A stretch of 64,000 nucleotides of DNA from Alteribacter natronophilus (GTDB taxonomy: Bacteria; Bacillota; Bacilli; Bacillales; Salisediminibacteriaceae), in assembly GCF_006007885.1 (NCBI RefSeq), contig NZ_VCRO01000001.1, positions 1,240,001 through 1,304,000 on the forward strand. The letters run 5' to 3'. The notes under the pieces were generated by a model. The model saw only the letters and a list, made by a program, of their open reading frames with translations. It searched no databases and was not told the DNA's origin. Below, one piece after another: positions 1 through 8,838 of this stretch. Numbering within the stretch: the first letter of the stretch is position 1; the number at the start of each line of letters is the position of its first letter. Position numbers and translations under genes: made by a program.

Positions 1-298
1 CGATACTTGTGGCAAGTTCAAACACAAGAGACGAAAGCTGAGGCGGCGCACTGTCTTCAGGAAGTTCCTGCGTCAGATATCGGTTTTCCGTTCCTATTAC
101 GTGCACGAGCATTTCACCTGTCAGATGATCGCTGAAATCGCTGATGGATGCGGAACTGAGTGAATAACCAGGCCCGAAAGCCGTAAGAATCGACGCCATA
201 ATAAAAATAGAAAGAACGCCGGTGACCGACGTGAACAGATATTTTCTGAAACTGCTTGTCCGGCTCTTAAAAGCCGGCCTGTAAGGTCCCTGCCTCAC
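1..298 (-). CDS. spoIIP: Stage II sporulation protein P, N-terminal part (runs off window)
   Basis: Partial gene entering the window with its 5' end; about 99 codons are visible. SpoIIP is a membrane-anchored amidase/endopeptidase of the SpoIIDMP machine that thins septal peptidoglycan during engulfment. The sequence shows a GTG start preceded by GGGAGGTGG, a basic N-terminus, one membrane segment (about residues 24-42) and an extracytoplasmic start rich in Ser. The catalytic amidase_3 domain lies outside the window. The call rests on the membrane-anchored start and on the position downstream of gpr, which is the Bacillus order. A terminator separates it from gpr, so it probably has its own sporulation promoter. 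Confidence 0.8.
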   Translation of the reverse strand, partial: MRQGPYRPAFKSRTSSFRKYLFTSVTGVLSIFIMASILTAFGPGYSLSSASISDFSDHLTGEMLVHVIGTENRYLTQELPEDSAPPQLSSLVFELATSI

Positions 299-404
299 TC
301 TGCCACCTCCCGTTGTCACCTGTTAATTCAGCCTATGCAGGCAGACAGGCCGGCAGAACCACAAAATAGGACAGGCTCTCGGTGCAGGGATTAGAAGCGC
401 AAAA

Positions 405-437
405 AACCGGAAATGGCCTAACCTGCCATTTCCGGTT
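405..437 (-). terminator. Rho-independent terminator after gpr
   Basis: A perfect 13-bp stem (AACCGGAAATGGC paired with GCCATTTCCGGTT, 7-nt loop) is followed on the minus strand by a T run. It lies just downstream of gpr and upstream of spoIIP. Confidence 0.85.
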
Positions 438-445
438 CCGTTCAC

Positions 446-1573
446 TTACTTCGTATACGCTGCCGTGTTGTCCTGATTAACTGCACCATGAAGGGCCGCA
501 TTCAAACCAAGTGCCAGAACATTGCCCATATCCTCGATAAACTCATCCACTTCTTTTGGCGTCACCATCAGATTATGGCCGAGCGGTGCGAGCACTTCCT
601 GAATCAGCTTCCGTTTTTCATGCTCCTCCAGGCTTCCGACAATCCCCATATACTGCTGGCGCTGCTCTTCGGCAGGAAGATCCTCTTCGGTGAGCTCACG
701 CTTTTCCCCGAAGCTCATTCCTGCCGGTGCAAGGGATCGTTTCGGATCGTCCTTTTCCTTCATTTCTCGGCCAAAGTGCTTAAGCACATAGTCGATCGTA
801 TCACTTGTAATGGACACCGCATCCACCACCGTTGGAATACCTACAGCAATAACCGGGATTCCAAGGGTATTTTTATCAATGGACTTGCGTTTATTCCCTA
901 CCCCGGAGCCCGGATGAATGCCGGCATCAGAAATCTGGATCGTCGTGTTTACGCGCTCTATGGACCGGGAGGCAAGAGCATCTACAGCTATGATAAAATC
1001 AGGCTTCGATTTTTCAACCACTCCGAAAATGATATCGCTCGTCTCAATCCCGGTAAGGCCCATGACCCCCGGCGTAATGGCGCTTACCGGCCGGAAACCC
1101 TCACTCACCTGCTCAGGCTGGAGCTCAAACAGATGATTGGTTACGAGAAGATTTTCCACTACAAGCGGTCCCAGGGCATCCGGGGTGACATTCCAGTTGC
1201 CAAGACCCACCACAAGACAGCTTGCATCCCTGTCAATGCCCAGCTCCTCAAGGTATCGACTGAATTCCCTTGCAAACACTTCCTCCACTTTATCCTGGAG
1301 TTCGCTGTCCTTTTTCCGGATTCCCTGCACCTGGAGAGTTAAGTATTTTCCCGGTTTTTTACCCATGGTTTCCGCGCCCTGCTCGTCAATATCCACCAGG
1401 GTAATGTTAATGCCCTCTTCTTCTCTTTCCTTTATAATAACTCCTTCAATGTGCTGTTCGGCTTCCTCTTCGGGTCTGCCCCCCTGCTGTTCCTCCTGAA
1501 CAATCTCGTGTGCTTCAACGGCCAGATCCGTGCGGACGGTGTATTTACTCAGATCAAGTTCCTTCTGCTCCAT
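446..1573 (-). CDS. gpr: Germination protease GPR (spore endopeptidase)
   Basis: 375 residues, the family length. GPR cleaves small acid-soluble spore proteins early in germination and is made as an inactive zymogen in the forespore. Near the N-terminus is [10 protein letters not shown], the region of zymogen autoprocessing. The two motifs containing the catalytic Asp pair are visible ([12 protein letters not shown] and VDALASRS), followed by the family glycine-rich core. It starts with ATG after GGTGAAGGGAT. It is followed by its own terminator and then spoIIP, as in B. subtilis. A plausible sigma-G promoter lies upstream, matching forespore expression. Confidence 0.97.
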   Translation of the reverse strand: MEQKELDLSKYTVRTDLAVEAHEIVQEEQQGGRPEEEAEQHIEGVIIKEREEEGINITLVDIDEQGAETMGKKPGKYLTLQVQGIRKKDSELQDKVEEVFAREFSRYLEELGIDRDASCLVVGLGNWNVTPDALGPLVVENLLVTNHLFELQPEQVSEGFRPVSAITPGVMGLTGIETSDIIFGVVEKSKPDFIIAVDALASRSIERVNTTIQISDAGIHPGSGVGNKRKSIDKNTLGIPVIAVGIPTVVDAVSITSDTIDYVLKHFGREMKEKDDPKRSLAPAGMSFGEKRELTEEDLPAEEQRQQYMGIVGSLEEHEKRKLIQEVLAPLGHNLMVTPKEVDEFIEDMGNVLALGLNAALHGAVNQDNTAAYTK

Positions 1574-1607
1574 ATCCCTTCACCTCTATACAAAATTTAC
1601 TCAGGGT

Positions 1608-1638
1608 TAGGATGAACCAACCGCGCGCCTTTCATTCT
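1608..1638 (-). promoter_or_regulatory. Candidate sigma-G promoter for gpr
   Basis: Reading the minus strand, AGAATG (cf. -35 TGAATA) and CATCCTA (cf. -10 CATACTA) are separated by 18 nt and sit about 35 nt upstream of the gpr start. gpr is a known sigma-G gene in B. subtilis; assignment here is by motif match only. Confidence 0.4.
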
Positions 1639-1642
1639 TTTG

Positions 1643-1671
1643 TTGATTTTTAAAATGCCATTTGGTACAAT
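1643..1671 (+). promoter_or_regulatory. Sigma-A promoter for rpsT
   Basis: TTGATT and TACAAT separated by 17 nt, ending 73 nt before the rpsT start codon. This leaves a leader of about 65 nt. Confidence 0.65.
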
Positions 1672-1744
1672 CCATTATGTTGCACACAAATGATTATAAC
1701 AACGTACTTTTACGAATTACGGTTGCATCAGGGAGGTGAAAGGC

Positions 1745-2011
1745 ATGGCAAATATTAAATCTGCAATTAAGCGTGGCCGTACGACTGAAAAGCGTCGTGC
1801 TCAGAACGCTGCTTTTAAATCAGACCTTCGTACATCTGTTAAGACTTTTGAAAAGCAAGTTGAAGCTAACAACGCAGAAGCTGCACAGCAATCATTCTTG
1901 GTGGCAACCAAAAAGATCGATAAAGCTTCTGACAAAGGTCTTCTTCATAAGAACGCAGCGAACCGTCAAAAGTCCCGTCTTCAGAGACTTCTTAACGGCG
2001 TAAACGCATAA
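1745..2011 (+). CDS. rpsT: 30S ribosomal protein S20
   Basis: 88 residues, the standard S20 length, binding 16S rRNA in the small subunit. It begins MANIKSAIKRGRTTEKRR and is highly basic and helical. The start is the ATG placed 6 nt after the perfect ribosome site GGGAGGTG; an upstream in-frame GTG lies inside that site and is rejected. It is monocistronic, transcribed opposite to its neighbours gpr and holA, as in B. subtilis. Two hairpins follow. Confidence 0.98.
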   Translation: MANIKSAIKRGRTTEKRRAQNAAFKSDLRTSVKTFEKQVEANNAEAAQQSFLVATKKIDKASDKGLLHKNAANRQKSRLQRLLNGVNA

Positions 2012-2017
2012 GGTAAA

Positions 2018-2064
2018 ATAACATGGCATGATCGCCTCCAGGGCGAATGCCATTTTATTTTCCT
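2018..2064 (+). terminator. Imperfect terminator after rpsT
   Basis: TGGCAT pairs with ATGCCA and an inner CGCC with GGCG across a small bulge, followed by TTTTATTTT. Confidence 0.5.
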
Positions 2065-2080
2065 TTCAATGGCTGTACAT

Positions 2081-2114
2081 AAAAAACCGGAGCCCCCAGG
2101 GACTCCGGTTTTTT
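2081..2114. terminator. Bidirectional terminator between rpsT and holA
   Basis: AAAAAACCGGAG pairs with CTCCGGTTTTTT around a short CCC-rich loop. A-run and T-run on opposite sides make it usable by both rpsT (+) and holA (-). Confidence 0.85.
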
Positions 2115-2174
2115 CATTGTTAACGACTGCCGGCACTTTATTCGCTTCTGCCCGGGGATAATCGTCAGGCGAAG

Positions 2175-3200
2175 CTAAGCCCGCTTTTTCTGGCGTGAGA
2201 GAAACAGTTCCACAGCCAGCACCTTGTCCAGCTGTCCCGTTTTGATACGGTAATCGGTATCCGCCAGGTCGTCGAGCAGACCGAGGAGATGGCGATCATC
2301 GAACCGGCCTGCCTGCTGTGCCGCAAGTTTTACCGCATAGGGGTGAAGCTTCAGCTGTCCGGCCATCTGTTTCTGGGAATATCCCTGCTGGGAGAGCTGT
2401 TTGACCTGGTAGAGAATCCGAAACTGCCTTGCCAGAAGACTGAGGATTTTTATCGGCTCTTCTTTCTGCTTCAGCAGGTCATCAAAAATCCTCCATGCCA
2501 CGTCGATCCGTCCTTTAACAACTCCGTCCACGAGAGCAAAAATATTCTGCTCAAGCGATCTGGCTACCAGATCATCCACTGCCTGTTTTGTAATTGTTCC
2601 GCCTTCACCGGAGTAAACCGCGAGTTTATTGAGCTCCGATGTAATCATCATCAGATCGGAAGCTGTAAGAGCAAGGAGCTGCTCCTTTGCTTCCTTTTCA
2701 ATTTCCACACCGTATTCTTTTGACTTTTCGTCCATCCATCCAAGAAGTTCCCGCTCCTCAAAGGGTTTCCCTTCCATTACTTTACCGTGTTTTTTTATGA
2801 GTTTCGTAATTTTCTTTCGTTCATCCACTTTTTCACTCGGTACCACGGCAATAAAAACTGTTTCCGGTGCCGGATTCTGTATGTATGCTTCAAGCTTTTT
2901 AAGATCATGCTCGGTTTTCCAGTTCACCCTGCTTCCTGTAAAAAACCACGCTTCCTTTAAAATAACAACCCGGCGGGAGCCCATAAACGGAAACGTATAA
3001 GCCTCTTCCACCGCTATTTCAACAGGCGTTTCCTTCATGTCCAGCCTGGACAGGTTAAATTCCATTTCCTCCTGGCGAAGTACTTTGCCCACAATCCGCT
3101 GTAATGTATCTGTAATCAGAAAGTCTTCACTGCCGTACAGCAGATAAAGGCCGGATGGTTCTTCGCGTTTCAGATGTTTAATGATATCAAAATACGACAA
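2175..3200 (-). CDS. holA: DNA polymerase III subunit delta
   Basis: 341 residues, homologous in order and sequence to YqeN/HolA. Delta is the wrench of the clamp loader that opens the beta clamp during replication. The N-terminal part begins with SGLYLLYGSEDFLI, typical of the delta N-terminal domain; the middle carries the SDLMMITSELNKLAVYSG helix pair, and the C-terminal helical collar part ends QLDKVLAVELFLSRQKK. It lies between rpsT and the small gene yqzM, exactly as in B. subtilis. Confidence 0.95.
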   Translation of the reverse strand: MSYFDIIKHLKREEPSGLYLLYGSEDFLITDTLQRIVGKVLRQEEMEFNLSRLDMKETPVEIAVEEAYTFPFMGSRRVVILKEAWFFTGSRVNWKTEHDLKKLEAYIQNPAPETVFIAVVPSEKVDERKKITKLIKKHGKVMEGKPFEERELLGWMDEKSKEYGVEIEKEAKEQLLALTASDLMMITSELNKLAVYSGEGGTITKQAVDDLVARSLEQNIFALVDGVVKGRIDVAWRIFDDLLKQKEEPIKILSLLARQFRILYQVKQLSQQGYSQKQMAGQLKLHPYAVKLAAQQAGRFDDRHLLGLLDDLADTDYRIKTGQLDKVLAVELFLSRQKKRA

Positions 3201-3294
3201 TCAGACCCGCTCCTCTCCCGGATAGTTTATCACAAATAAAAAAAAACAGGCCAGCCGAATCCTGAATGAGATGCCTGTCCGCAGGAAAGTAAGA

Positions 3295-3322
3295 GGGGAA
3301 TGATGCCGTTAAATCATTCCCC
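3295..3322. other. Strong hairpin in the holA-yqzM intergenic region
   Basis: The 470-bp gap between holA and yqzM holds a perfect 10-bp stem (GGGGAATGAT with ATCATTCCCC, 8-nt loop) without a good T run on either side. I see no gene here; the only other signal is a weak promoter for yqzM (TGGATT-17-TATACT, 3617-3645). Confidence 0.5.
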
Positions 3323-3670
3323 ATTTATGATAAACGCTGTCAGCCTTCCCCGCGGTTGAAGACCTCAAGCGATAATCCATATTCTTTTTTCACGAACCAC
3401 TTTTCTCTCTGTCGTTAATTATGATATCCTATGCCCAGACACTGTATAGGTGACAACTCTTAGCAAAAACATAACAGAACCTGCCTCCGTACCCAGTCCT
3501 CGTGGTGCTGCGGTACTTAATCGAAAGTATATGGCCGCACATGGCAAAATGTGCCCCAATACGATTGATTTTTTAAATTCAGGGAAAAACAGACAAAGAA
3601 CAGCCACATTAAGTGCTGGATTTTTAACACCTGTTCACGTATACTAAAGAAGGATACAGGAGGGATAACG

Positions 3671-3802
3671 ATGAACGAATTCGAAAAGAATGTACAGTCC
3701 AAACGAAACGACTTTATTGACAGTGCTGTAGGTTTTGTTGTAGTTTTCGGTTTCTTCGCAACCATTTTTGTTATTGCCCAGGCAATCGACCTGATCTGGT
3801 AA
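3671..3802 (+). CDS. yqzM: YqzM family small membrane protein
   Basis: 43 residues starting MNEFEKNVQSKRNDFIDSAV and continuing into one hydrophobic segment (about residues 21-41). It is recognised as YqzM by its N-terminal sequence and by its location between holA and comEC, opposite in strand to both, as in B. subtilis. A clean ribosome site (AGGAGGG, 6 nt from ATG) supports it. Function unknown; likely a single-pass membrane protein. Confidence 0.9.
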   Translation: MNEFEKNVQSKRNDFIDSAVGFVVVFGFFATIFVIAQAIDLIW

Positions 3803-3852
3803 TACGAGCAGCCGTCAGACTGCACAGTCTACATAGCAATAGTCCGTTCCGC

Positions 3853-3886
3853 ACACAACGCCTAAAAGCGTTGTGTTTTATTTTGC
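3853..3886 (+). terminator. Terminator after yqzM
   Basis: ACACAACGC pairs with GCGTTGTGT, loop CTAAAA, then TTTATTTT. Confidence 0.8.
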
Positions 3887-3890
3887 CGTC

Positions 3891-3923
3891 AAAAAAGCAT
3901 GCTGATCACATAAACCAGCATGC
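3891..3923 (-). terminator. Terminator after comEC
   Basis: GCATGCTG pairs with CAGCATGC over an 11-nt loop; on the minus strand it is followed by TTTTTT. Confidence 0.75.
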
Positions 3924-3932
3924 ACTATCCCA

Positions 3933-6224
3933 TTATTCCCTCCCCGCCACGGCCCTCACTTCCGTAATCCCTTTTTTGTTCCGGAATGTAACAGTAACAT
4001 CGCCGTCCTGATCCGTTCTGTATACAAGGGCACCCGCATTTTCAAGCCTGTCCGTTACTTCTGCAGACGGATGACCGTGCCGGTTTTTTCTCCCTGCAGA
4101 AATTAAAGCTATTTGCGGCTTCACAATCTCCATAAATTCGTGAGTAGACGAGCTGATACTCCCGTGGTGTGCCACTTTGAGCACATCTGTCTCCAGATCC
4201 GGATAATCAGCGGTAATTCTCTTTTCAGCCTCCTCCTCAATGTCGCCCGTAAACAGCCAGTTATACCCGCCCATCACAGCTTCCAGCACTATGGAACGGT
4301 CGTTCTCGGACGACTCAGACCCGTTTGGGGACAGAACTCTGAACTGCCCTCCATTTCTCGTCCAGCTGAGACCTACATATGTCACAATCAGTGGAATCCC
4401 GGCCTCCTCCAGACAGTCCTTCACCTCCAGTTCAAGAAGTGAGTGCATTCCTCCGGCAGGGTAAAGAGCAGCGCCGATATTTACATGTTCAGTCAGCAGA
4501 CACGTTTCACCAATATGGTCTGCGTGACCGTGGGTGAGAATGAGCTTGTCGATTTTTGTAATCCCCCTTCCCCGGAGATGAGGAAGGAGAACCCGCTCGC
4601 CCGGGCCGGCAGAAACCGCCTCTTCTCCAAAATAAACAGCGCCTCCCGTATCAATCAGGTAAACGCGCTCCCTGTAGGGAAGCTCAACCAGAAAAGCATC
4701 TCCCTGTCCCACATCGAGCATCGTAACCCGTCCCTCCGGATCAATGTATGGAAGCATGACCTGCAGAACAGACAGACCAGCCAAAACTGCGGAAGCCGCA
4801 AGCACCCTTTGCCGAAACTCCTGTTCCCAAAAGTAAAAAAGCAAAACAGTCATGGAATACAGCAGAAAAACCATCAGGTCAGACGGCTGTCCAAACGTGA
4901 TCCTGAACAGTGATAAATCATTCAGAAAAAACATGATACCGTGGAACACGTCAAGTGTGGAGCTTACAAAAGAGAACAGTAATTGTGCGGGAAGAGCAGC
5001 AAAAGGCAGAAGGATGGCAATAAGAAGGGAAAGGGGAAGAACAGCAAATGAAATATAGGGAATAAACACGAAGTTAAACGGAATACTCAGAAGCGAAAAC
5101 TCATGGAACTGATAAATGACTACAGGAAATGATGCCAGCTGGGCAAGCACAGTCACCCTGACGATTGTTCCAAACCAGCTTTGGGACCGGCTGAGAATCC
5201 GTCCTGAGAGAATAAGGACAAATGTTGTAAGAAAGGAAAGCTGAAAACCGATGTGATATATATTGGCCGGATCCCAGAGCAGAAGAACAATAAATACACC
5301 TGAAATACTGTCCACCGGCTTTAAGGGGAGGCTGATCTTCAGCGCGATGAGCACCGCCATTACCATCATTGCTGCACGTGTGACGCTGGGAGCTCCTCCG
5401 GCCAGCACCACATAAAAAGGGAGAAAACAAATAGCAAGCGTAAATGAAGTTTCCTTTGTGACACCTGTTCTCTGAAGAACGAAAAGAAGCAGAAATACTA
5501 CAAGGCCCACGTGCAGACCGGAGACAGCCAGCAGGTGACTGACACCGATGACCCGGTACGCTTCACGATGGCCCTCTTCCATTGTCCCCCTCTCTCCGTA
5601 CACAAGAGCCTGTATAACCGAAGCCCCGTGTCTTCCTTTATCCTCTTCTGCAAGTAAACCAAGCCGCTCAATACCGTCCGCCCTGAAAGAGTAAAGGAGA
5701 CTTTTCACCGATGTTTTCTGCACACAGTTGTATTCCCCTGCATAAAACAGCCAGGAAATCCGCTGCTGATTCAAGTAGCGTTTATAATCAAACCCAAACT
5801 CATTGTATTGCTTAGCCGGCTCTTCGAGGTTTCCGGACAGACGGCATAGGCTGTTATAGTCCGGCGGATTTCCAGTGGGATCCGGTACGACAGCCTGAAC
5901 TTTCTCACCACTCTCCGTTTTTAACACAAACCTTAATCCCGACACTCCTTCAGATGGCACAGAGTGAACTGTCCCCTGGAGTACCGTTTCCGTTCCTGTT
6001 AATAACGTTTCACTGCTGATGCCATGGTAAAAAGTCAGAGCCGACACAGCGAGAAACCAGACGGGCATCCCCAGAAGCGCTGACCGGTTCAGTTTTTTTC
6101 GGTGTACAAAAATCAGGATGAAGGTCATTGCAGTAACCGTAAATGTCCATAAACCCGGTCCGTCCAGAAACCACATCACGGCAGAAAGGGTAATGAAGGC
6201 ATAAAAAAGCGCAGGACGAATCAT
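3933..6224 (-). CDS. comEC: DNA internalization competence protein ComEC/Rec2
   Basis: 763 residues, typical length. ComEC forms the membrane channel that imports single-stranded transforming DNA. N-terminal membrane segments are followed by a soluble OB-like region (about residues 75-200), the multi-span Competence domain (about 215-470) and a C-terminal metallo-beta-lactamase-like domain with THGHADHIG near residue 565 and VAHHGS further on, both motifs intact. The gene is last in the comE order, but a 365-bp gap holding a dispersed repeat separates it from comEB, so cotranscription is less certain than in B. subtilis. Confidence 0.97.
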   Translation of the reverse strand: MIRPALFYAFITLSAVMWFLDGPGLWTFTVTAMTFILIFVHRKKLNRSALLGMPVWFLAVSALTFYHGISSETLLTGTETVLQGTVHSVPSEGVSGLRFVLKTESGEKVQAVVPDPTGNPPDYNSLCRLSGNLEEPAKQYNEFGFDYKRYLNQQRISWLFYAGEYNCVQKTSVKSLLYSFRADGIERLGLLAEEDKGRHGASVIQALVYGERGTMEEGHREAYRVIGVSHLLAVSGLHVGLVVFLLLFVLQRTGVTKETSFTLAICFLPFYVVLAGGAPSVTRAAMMVMAVLIALKISLPLKPVDSISGVFIVLLLWDPANIYHIGFQLSFLTTFVLILSGRILSRSQSWFGTIVRVTVLAQLASFPVVIYQFHEFSLLSIPFNFVFIPYISFAVLPLSLLIAILLPFAALPAQLLFSFVSSTLDVFHGIMFFLNDLSLFRITFGQPSDLMVFLLYSMTVLLFYFWEQEFRQRVLAASAVLAGLSVLQVMLPYIDPEGRVTMLDVGQGDAFLVELPYRERVYLIDTGGAVYFGEEAVSAGPGERVLLPHLRGRGITKIDKLILTHGHADHIGETCLLTEHVNIGAALYPAGGMHSLLELEVKDCLEEAGIPLIVTYVGLSWTRNGGQFRVLSPNGSESSENDRSIVLEAVMGGYNWLFTGDIEEEAEKRITADYPDLETDVLKVAHHGSISSSTHEFMEIVKPQIALISAGRKNRHGHPSAEVTDRLENAGALVYRTDQDGDVTVTFRNKKGITEVRAVAGRE

Positions 6225-6348
6225 GGGAAAGTTCCTTCTTTCGGGGAATTTGATGTGAGGAAAATTCTAATTAAATTTGATATTTTTTTTTGGGGGGAAT
6301 TTCTGTTGATGGAGAGGTCTTTAAAGAGGATATTACAATCCGGCCCGG

Positions 6349-6573
6349 TTTACCCTGACTTCATCATTAATAAAACGCTGTTTTCGGATTGATTGTTCCT
6401 TTTTTAGGAAATTACGGAGTGAAGGGCGGCGACTCCTGCGGGAGTAGCATCCGGTGAAGACCCCGCAGGGCGTTTTTCCCGAGGAGGCTGAAGCGATGCC
6501 CGCGGAAAGCGTCCGCCAGCAGCGTAGAAAAACAACAATCTTTCCGAAAAGAACTTAATGAAATCAGGGTAAA
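6349..6573. repeat. GC-rich dispersed repeat with long imperfect inverted ends (copy R1)
   Basis: A 225-bp unit filling the comEB-comEC gap. Inverted pieces run inward from both ends: TTTACCCTGA/TCAGGGTAAA, TTTTCGGA/TCCGAAAA and GATTGTT/AACAATC. The core contains ACTCCTGCGGGAG, GAAGACCCCGCAGGG and CCGAGGAGGCTG, then CCCGCGGAAAG. The same core occurs reverse-complemented at 42.8 kb and again at the window end. No ORF of note; looks like a non-autonomous mobile or palindromic repeat. Confidence 0.75.
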
Positions 6574-6588
6574 ATAATGGGCGGTACT

Positions 6589-7158
6589 TTACACTGACCC
6601 GGTATAGAGCTCGTTCGCCTGCTCTTTGAGCTCCTCCAGTTCTTCACTGCCGAGTCCAAGTTTTTCAAGCTCACTCAGGAGACCCGCCGTAAAGGCCAGT
6701 TTCTCACTGTTCTTAGTATCAAGAACCATTTCCTCGAGTTCCACCTGTTGAACTTCAACTCCTGCCTGTTCAAAAAGCTCTATGGCATATGGGTGGTTCT
6801 TGTATTCAGTGGCAAAGTAAACCTTTCTGATACCTGCCTGAATGATCGCTTTGCAGCAGTTCAGACACGGAAAATGAGTGACGTACATTTCCGCACCGGC
6901 AGCAGGTACACCGAACTTGGCGCACTGAAGCAGAGCGTTCATTTCCGCATGTATGGTGCGGACACAATGGGAATCGATGACGTAACAGCCTTCATCAATA
7001 CAGTGTTTGCCGCCGGAAATGGAACCATTATAGCCTCCGGCAATGATTCTTTTATCTCTCACAATGGTCGTGCCGACCATTAACCTCGTACACGTTGACC
7101 TGAGCGCAAGAAGATGGCTCTGGGCCATGAAATACTGATGCCACGAAATTCGTTCCAC
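6589..7158 (-). CDS. comEB: ComE operon protein 2, dCMP deaminase family
   Basis: 189 residues. Zinc-dependent deaminase of the dCMP deaminase family; it makes dUMP from dCMP in characterised members. The zinc site is visible as HAE at residues 70-72 and PCLNC at 97-101, with a further Cys/His group (HCIDEGC) typical of Bacillus ComEB. The last 40 residues form an acidic helical tail. Between comEA and comEC in the competence operon, although its product is not needed for DNA uptake in B. subtilis. A separate 88-bp gap follows comEA. Confidence 0.95.
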   Translation of the reverse strand: MERISWHQYFMAQSHLLALRSTCTRLMVGTTIVRDKRIIAGGYNGSISGGKHCIDEGCYVIDSHCVRTIHAEMNALLQCAKFGVPAAGAEMYVTHFPCLNCCKAIIQAGIRKVYFATEYKNHPYAIELFEQAGVEVQQVELEEMVLDTKNSEKLAFTAGLLSELEKLGLGSEELEELKEQANELYTGSV

Positions 7159-7246
7159 TATTGGTGCCTCCTTGGTGCTGATATTTTCCCTCTCAGTTTA
7201 GACAAAATGATCACGATCCGTCAATTCCTGCTCCCCTTCCAACCAT

Positions 7247-7858
7247 TTACTTTACCCGGATCAGGGGTTCAAGCTGTTCAAGTGTACGCTCCCCGATTCC
7301 GGGAACATTGATCAGGTCAGCCGATATGGAAAACGAGCCATGTTCATCTCTGTAGGAAACGATCGCCTGGGCTTTCCCGGGACCGATTCCCGGAAGGTTC
7401 TCAAGCTCCGACTGACTGGCTGTATTTATGTTAATGAGTGCTTCACCCGCTCCTCCCGCAGTTGGCGCAGCCATTTCCGGCATCACATCCTCCCCTTCCG
7501 CAGGAACATAAATTACCATTTCATCACTCACCCGCTGTGCAAGATTTACACCATCACGATTCCCTTTCTCCGTAAACCCGCCTGCCATTTCCACTGCATC
7601 GAGAACACGCATCCCTTCTTCGAGCAGATAGACACCCGGAACAGAAACCTCTCCTTTTACATCAACGACAATCACAATCTCCACTTCATCCGGTGGTAAT
7701 TCAGGATTCGTTTCTGCCTCTGCAGCCGGCATTTCCCAGTCATCAAAGACCGTGTCAGTTTTATGCTGATTCCACAGCACGTAAAATAAAACGGCAGTAA
7801 CCACCCCTGCAGCCAGCAGGTATGGGATCAATCGTTTAACTCGCGGGGGAATATTCAT
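7247..7858 (-). CDS. comEA: Competence protein ComEA, DNA receptor
   Basis: 203 residues from the ATG at 7858, chosen because GAGGAG lies 9 nt upstream; an in-frame extension to 8011 overlaps comER and has no ribosome site. ComEA is a membrane-anchored DNA-binding protein that hands transforming DNA to ComEC. There is an N-terminal membrane anchor (about residues 8-26), a SLBB-like domain (VDVKGEVSVPGVYLLEEGMR), a flexible linker and a C-terminal helix-hairpin-helix domain (LENLPGIGPGKAQAIVSYR). First gene of the comE block, divergent from comER. Confidence 0.96.
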   Translation of the reverse strand: MNIPPRVKRLIPYLLAAGVVTAVLFYVLWNQHKTDTVFDDWEMPAAEAETNPELPPDEVEIVIVVDVKGEVSVPGVYLLEEGMRVLDAVEMAGGFTEKGNRDGVNLAQRVSDEMVIYVPAEGEDVMPEMAAPTAGGAGEALININTASQSELENLPGIGPGKAQAIVSYRDEHGSFSISADLINVPGIGERTLEQLEPLIRVK

Positions 7859-7961
7859 GATCCTGGACTCCTCAGTATGGATTTGACCCGGGTAAAGTTC
7901 TATCCGGTTTTGCAGGGTCATACAATGAAAGGAAAATACGTGTGAAAAGGAGGGGAATCGA

Positions 7962-8801
7962 TTGAGGAAAATCGGTTTTATTGGTACCGGCAGCATGGGG
8001 AGGATTCTCATCGAGGCAATCCTGGAATCTAAGGCGGCACTGCCCTCTCAATTGACCATTCACAATCGCACGATGGAAAAAGCCTGCGTAATAGCAGAAC
8101 AGTATAAAGGGGTTACCGTTTCCGCAGGTCTTCGTCAGCTGATTCAGAAATGTGACTGGATCTTTCTGTGTGTAAAACCACTCCAGATGATTCCGATTCT
8201 CGAAGAATATAATGAGGAGCTCACCGGTAATAAGACACTCATTTCCATTACCAGCCCACTTTCCATATCCCAGCTTGAAAGCATGGTGACATGCAGGGCT
8301 GTGCGGTTTGTGCCAAGCATTGTCAACAGGGCAGGCCAAGGTGCATCACTGGTCACTTACGGCTCTAAGATCGACAAGGTTCATAAAAAGGAAATGGATG
8401 ACTTTTTCACAACGTTCTCGGCGCCCCTTGAAATCGATGAGGCGATTACAAGAGTATCATCGGACCTCGCCAGCTGCGGACCGGCGTTTATCAGTTTTCT
8501 GGTGGAAAAAATGATTGAAGCGGCTGTTGCAGAAACAAAGATCACCCGTGAGGAAGCAACCCATATTGCAGAACATATGATGATCGGGTACGGGGCGCTG
8601 CTGCAGGAAAAGCTGTTCACGCTTTCCACCCTGCAAAAGAGAGTGACCGTTCCGGGCGGAGTGACCGGGGAAGGGCTGAAGGTATTAAACGACGAAACAG
8701 GAGATATGTTTCATAAGCTTTTCGTCAGAACTCATGAAAAGTTTGATGAAGACAAATATCTAATCCAAAAGCAGATGGAAAAGGAGCGCAGGGGTACATA
8801 A
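7962..8801 (+). CDS. comER: ComER, pyrroline-5-carboxylate reductase-like protein
   Basis: 279 residues starting with TTG, which follows AAAAGGAGGGG at good spacing. It has an N-terminal Rossmann motif (KIGFIGTGSMG) and a C-terminal dimerisation domain like ProC (LASCGPAFISFLVEKMIEAA, TVPGGVTGEGL). In B. subtilis comER is divergent from comEABC; deletion in Bacillus species affects sporulation and biofilm control. Whether it reduces pyrroline-5-carboxylate is not settled by sequence. Divergent from comEA with about 100 bp shared upstream DNA. Confidence 0.9.
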   Translation: MRKIGFIGTGSMGRILIEAILESKAALPSQLTIHNRTMEKACVIAEQYKGVTVSAGLRQLIQKCDWIFLCVKPLQMIPILEEYNEELTGNKTLISITSPLSISQLESMVTCRAVRFVPSIVNRAGQGASLVTYGSKIDKVHKKEMDDFFTTFSAPLEIDEAITRVSSDLASCGPAFISFLVEKMIEAAVAETKITREEATHIAEHMMIGYGALLQEKLFTLSTLQKRVTVPGGVTGEGLKVLNDETGDMFHKLFVRTHEKFDEDKYLIQKQMEKERRGT

Positions 8802-8820
8802 TCCCCGCAGCTCCTTTTCT
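8781..8820. terminator. Terminator overlapping the comER 3' end
   Basis: AAGGAGC and GGGG pair with CCCC and GCTCCTT, followed by TTTCTTTATT on the plus strand. It lies between the convergent genes comER and yqeM. Confidence 0.65.
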
Positions 8821-8838
8821 TTATTCGACACAGGTCGC

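Noticed and set aside
488-1342. Plus-strand open frame of 284 codons
   Set aside because: Antisense shadow of gpr; no ribosome site and no recognisable protein.
1736-1744. GTG start for rpsT three codons upstream
   Set aside because: That GTG is part of the ribosome-binding site GGGAGGTG.
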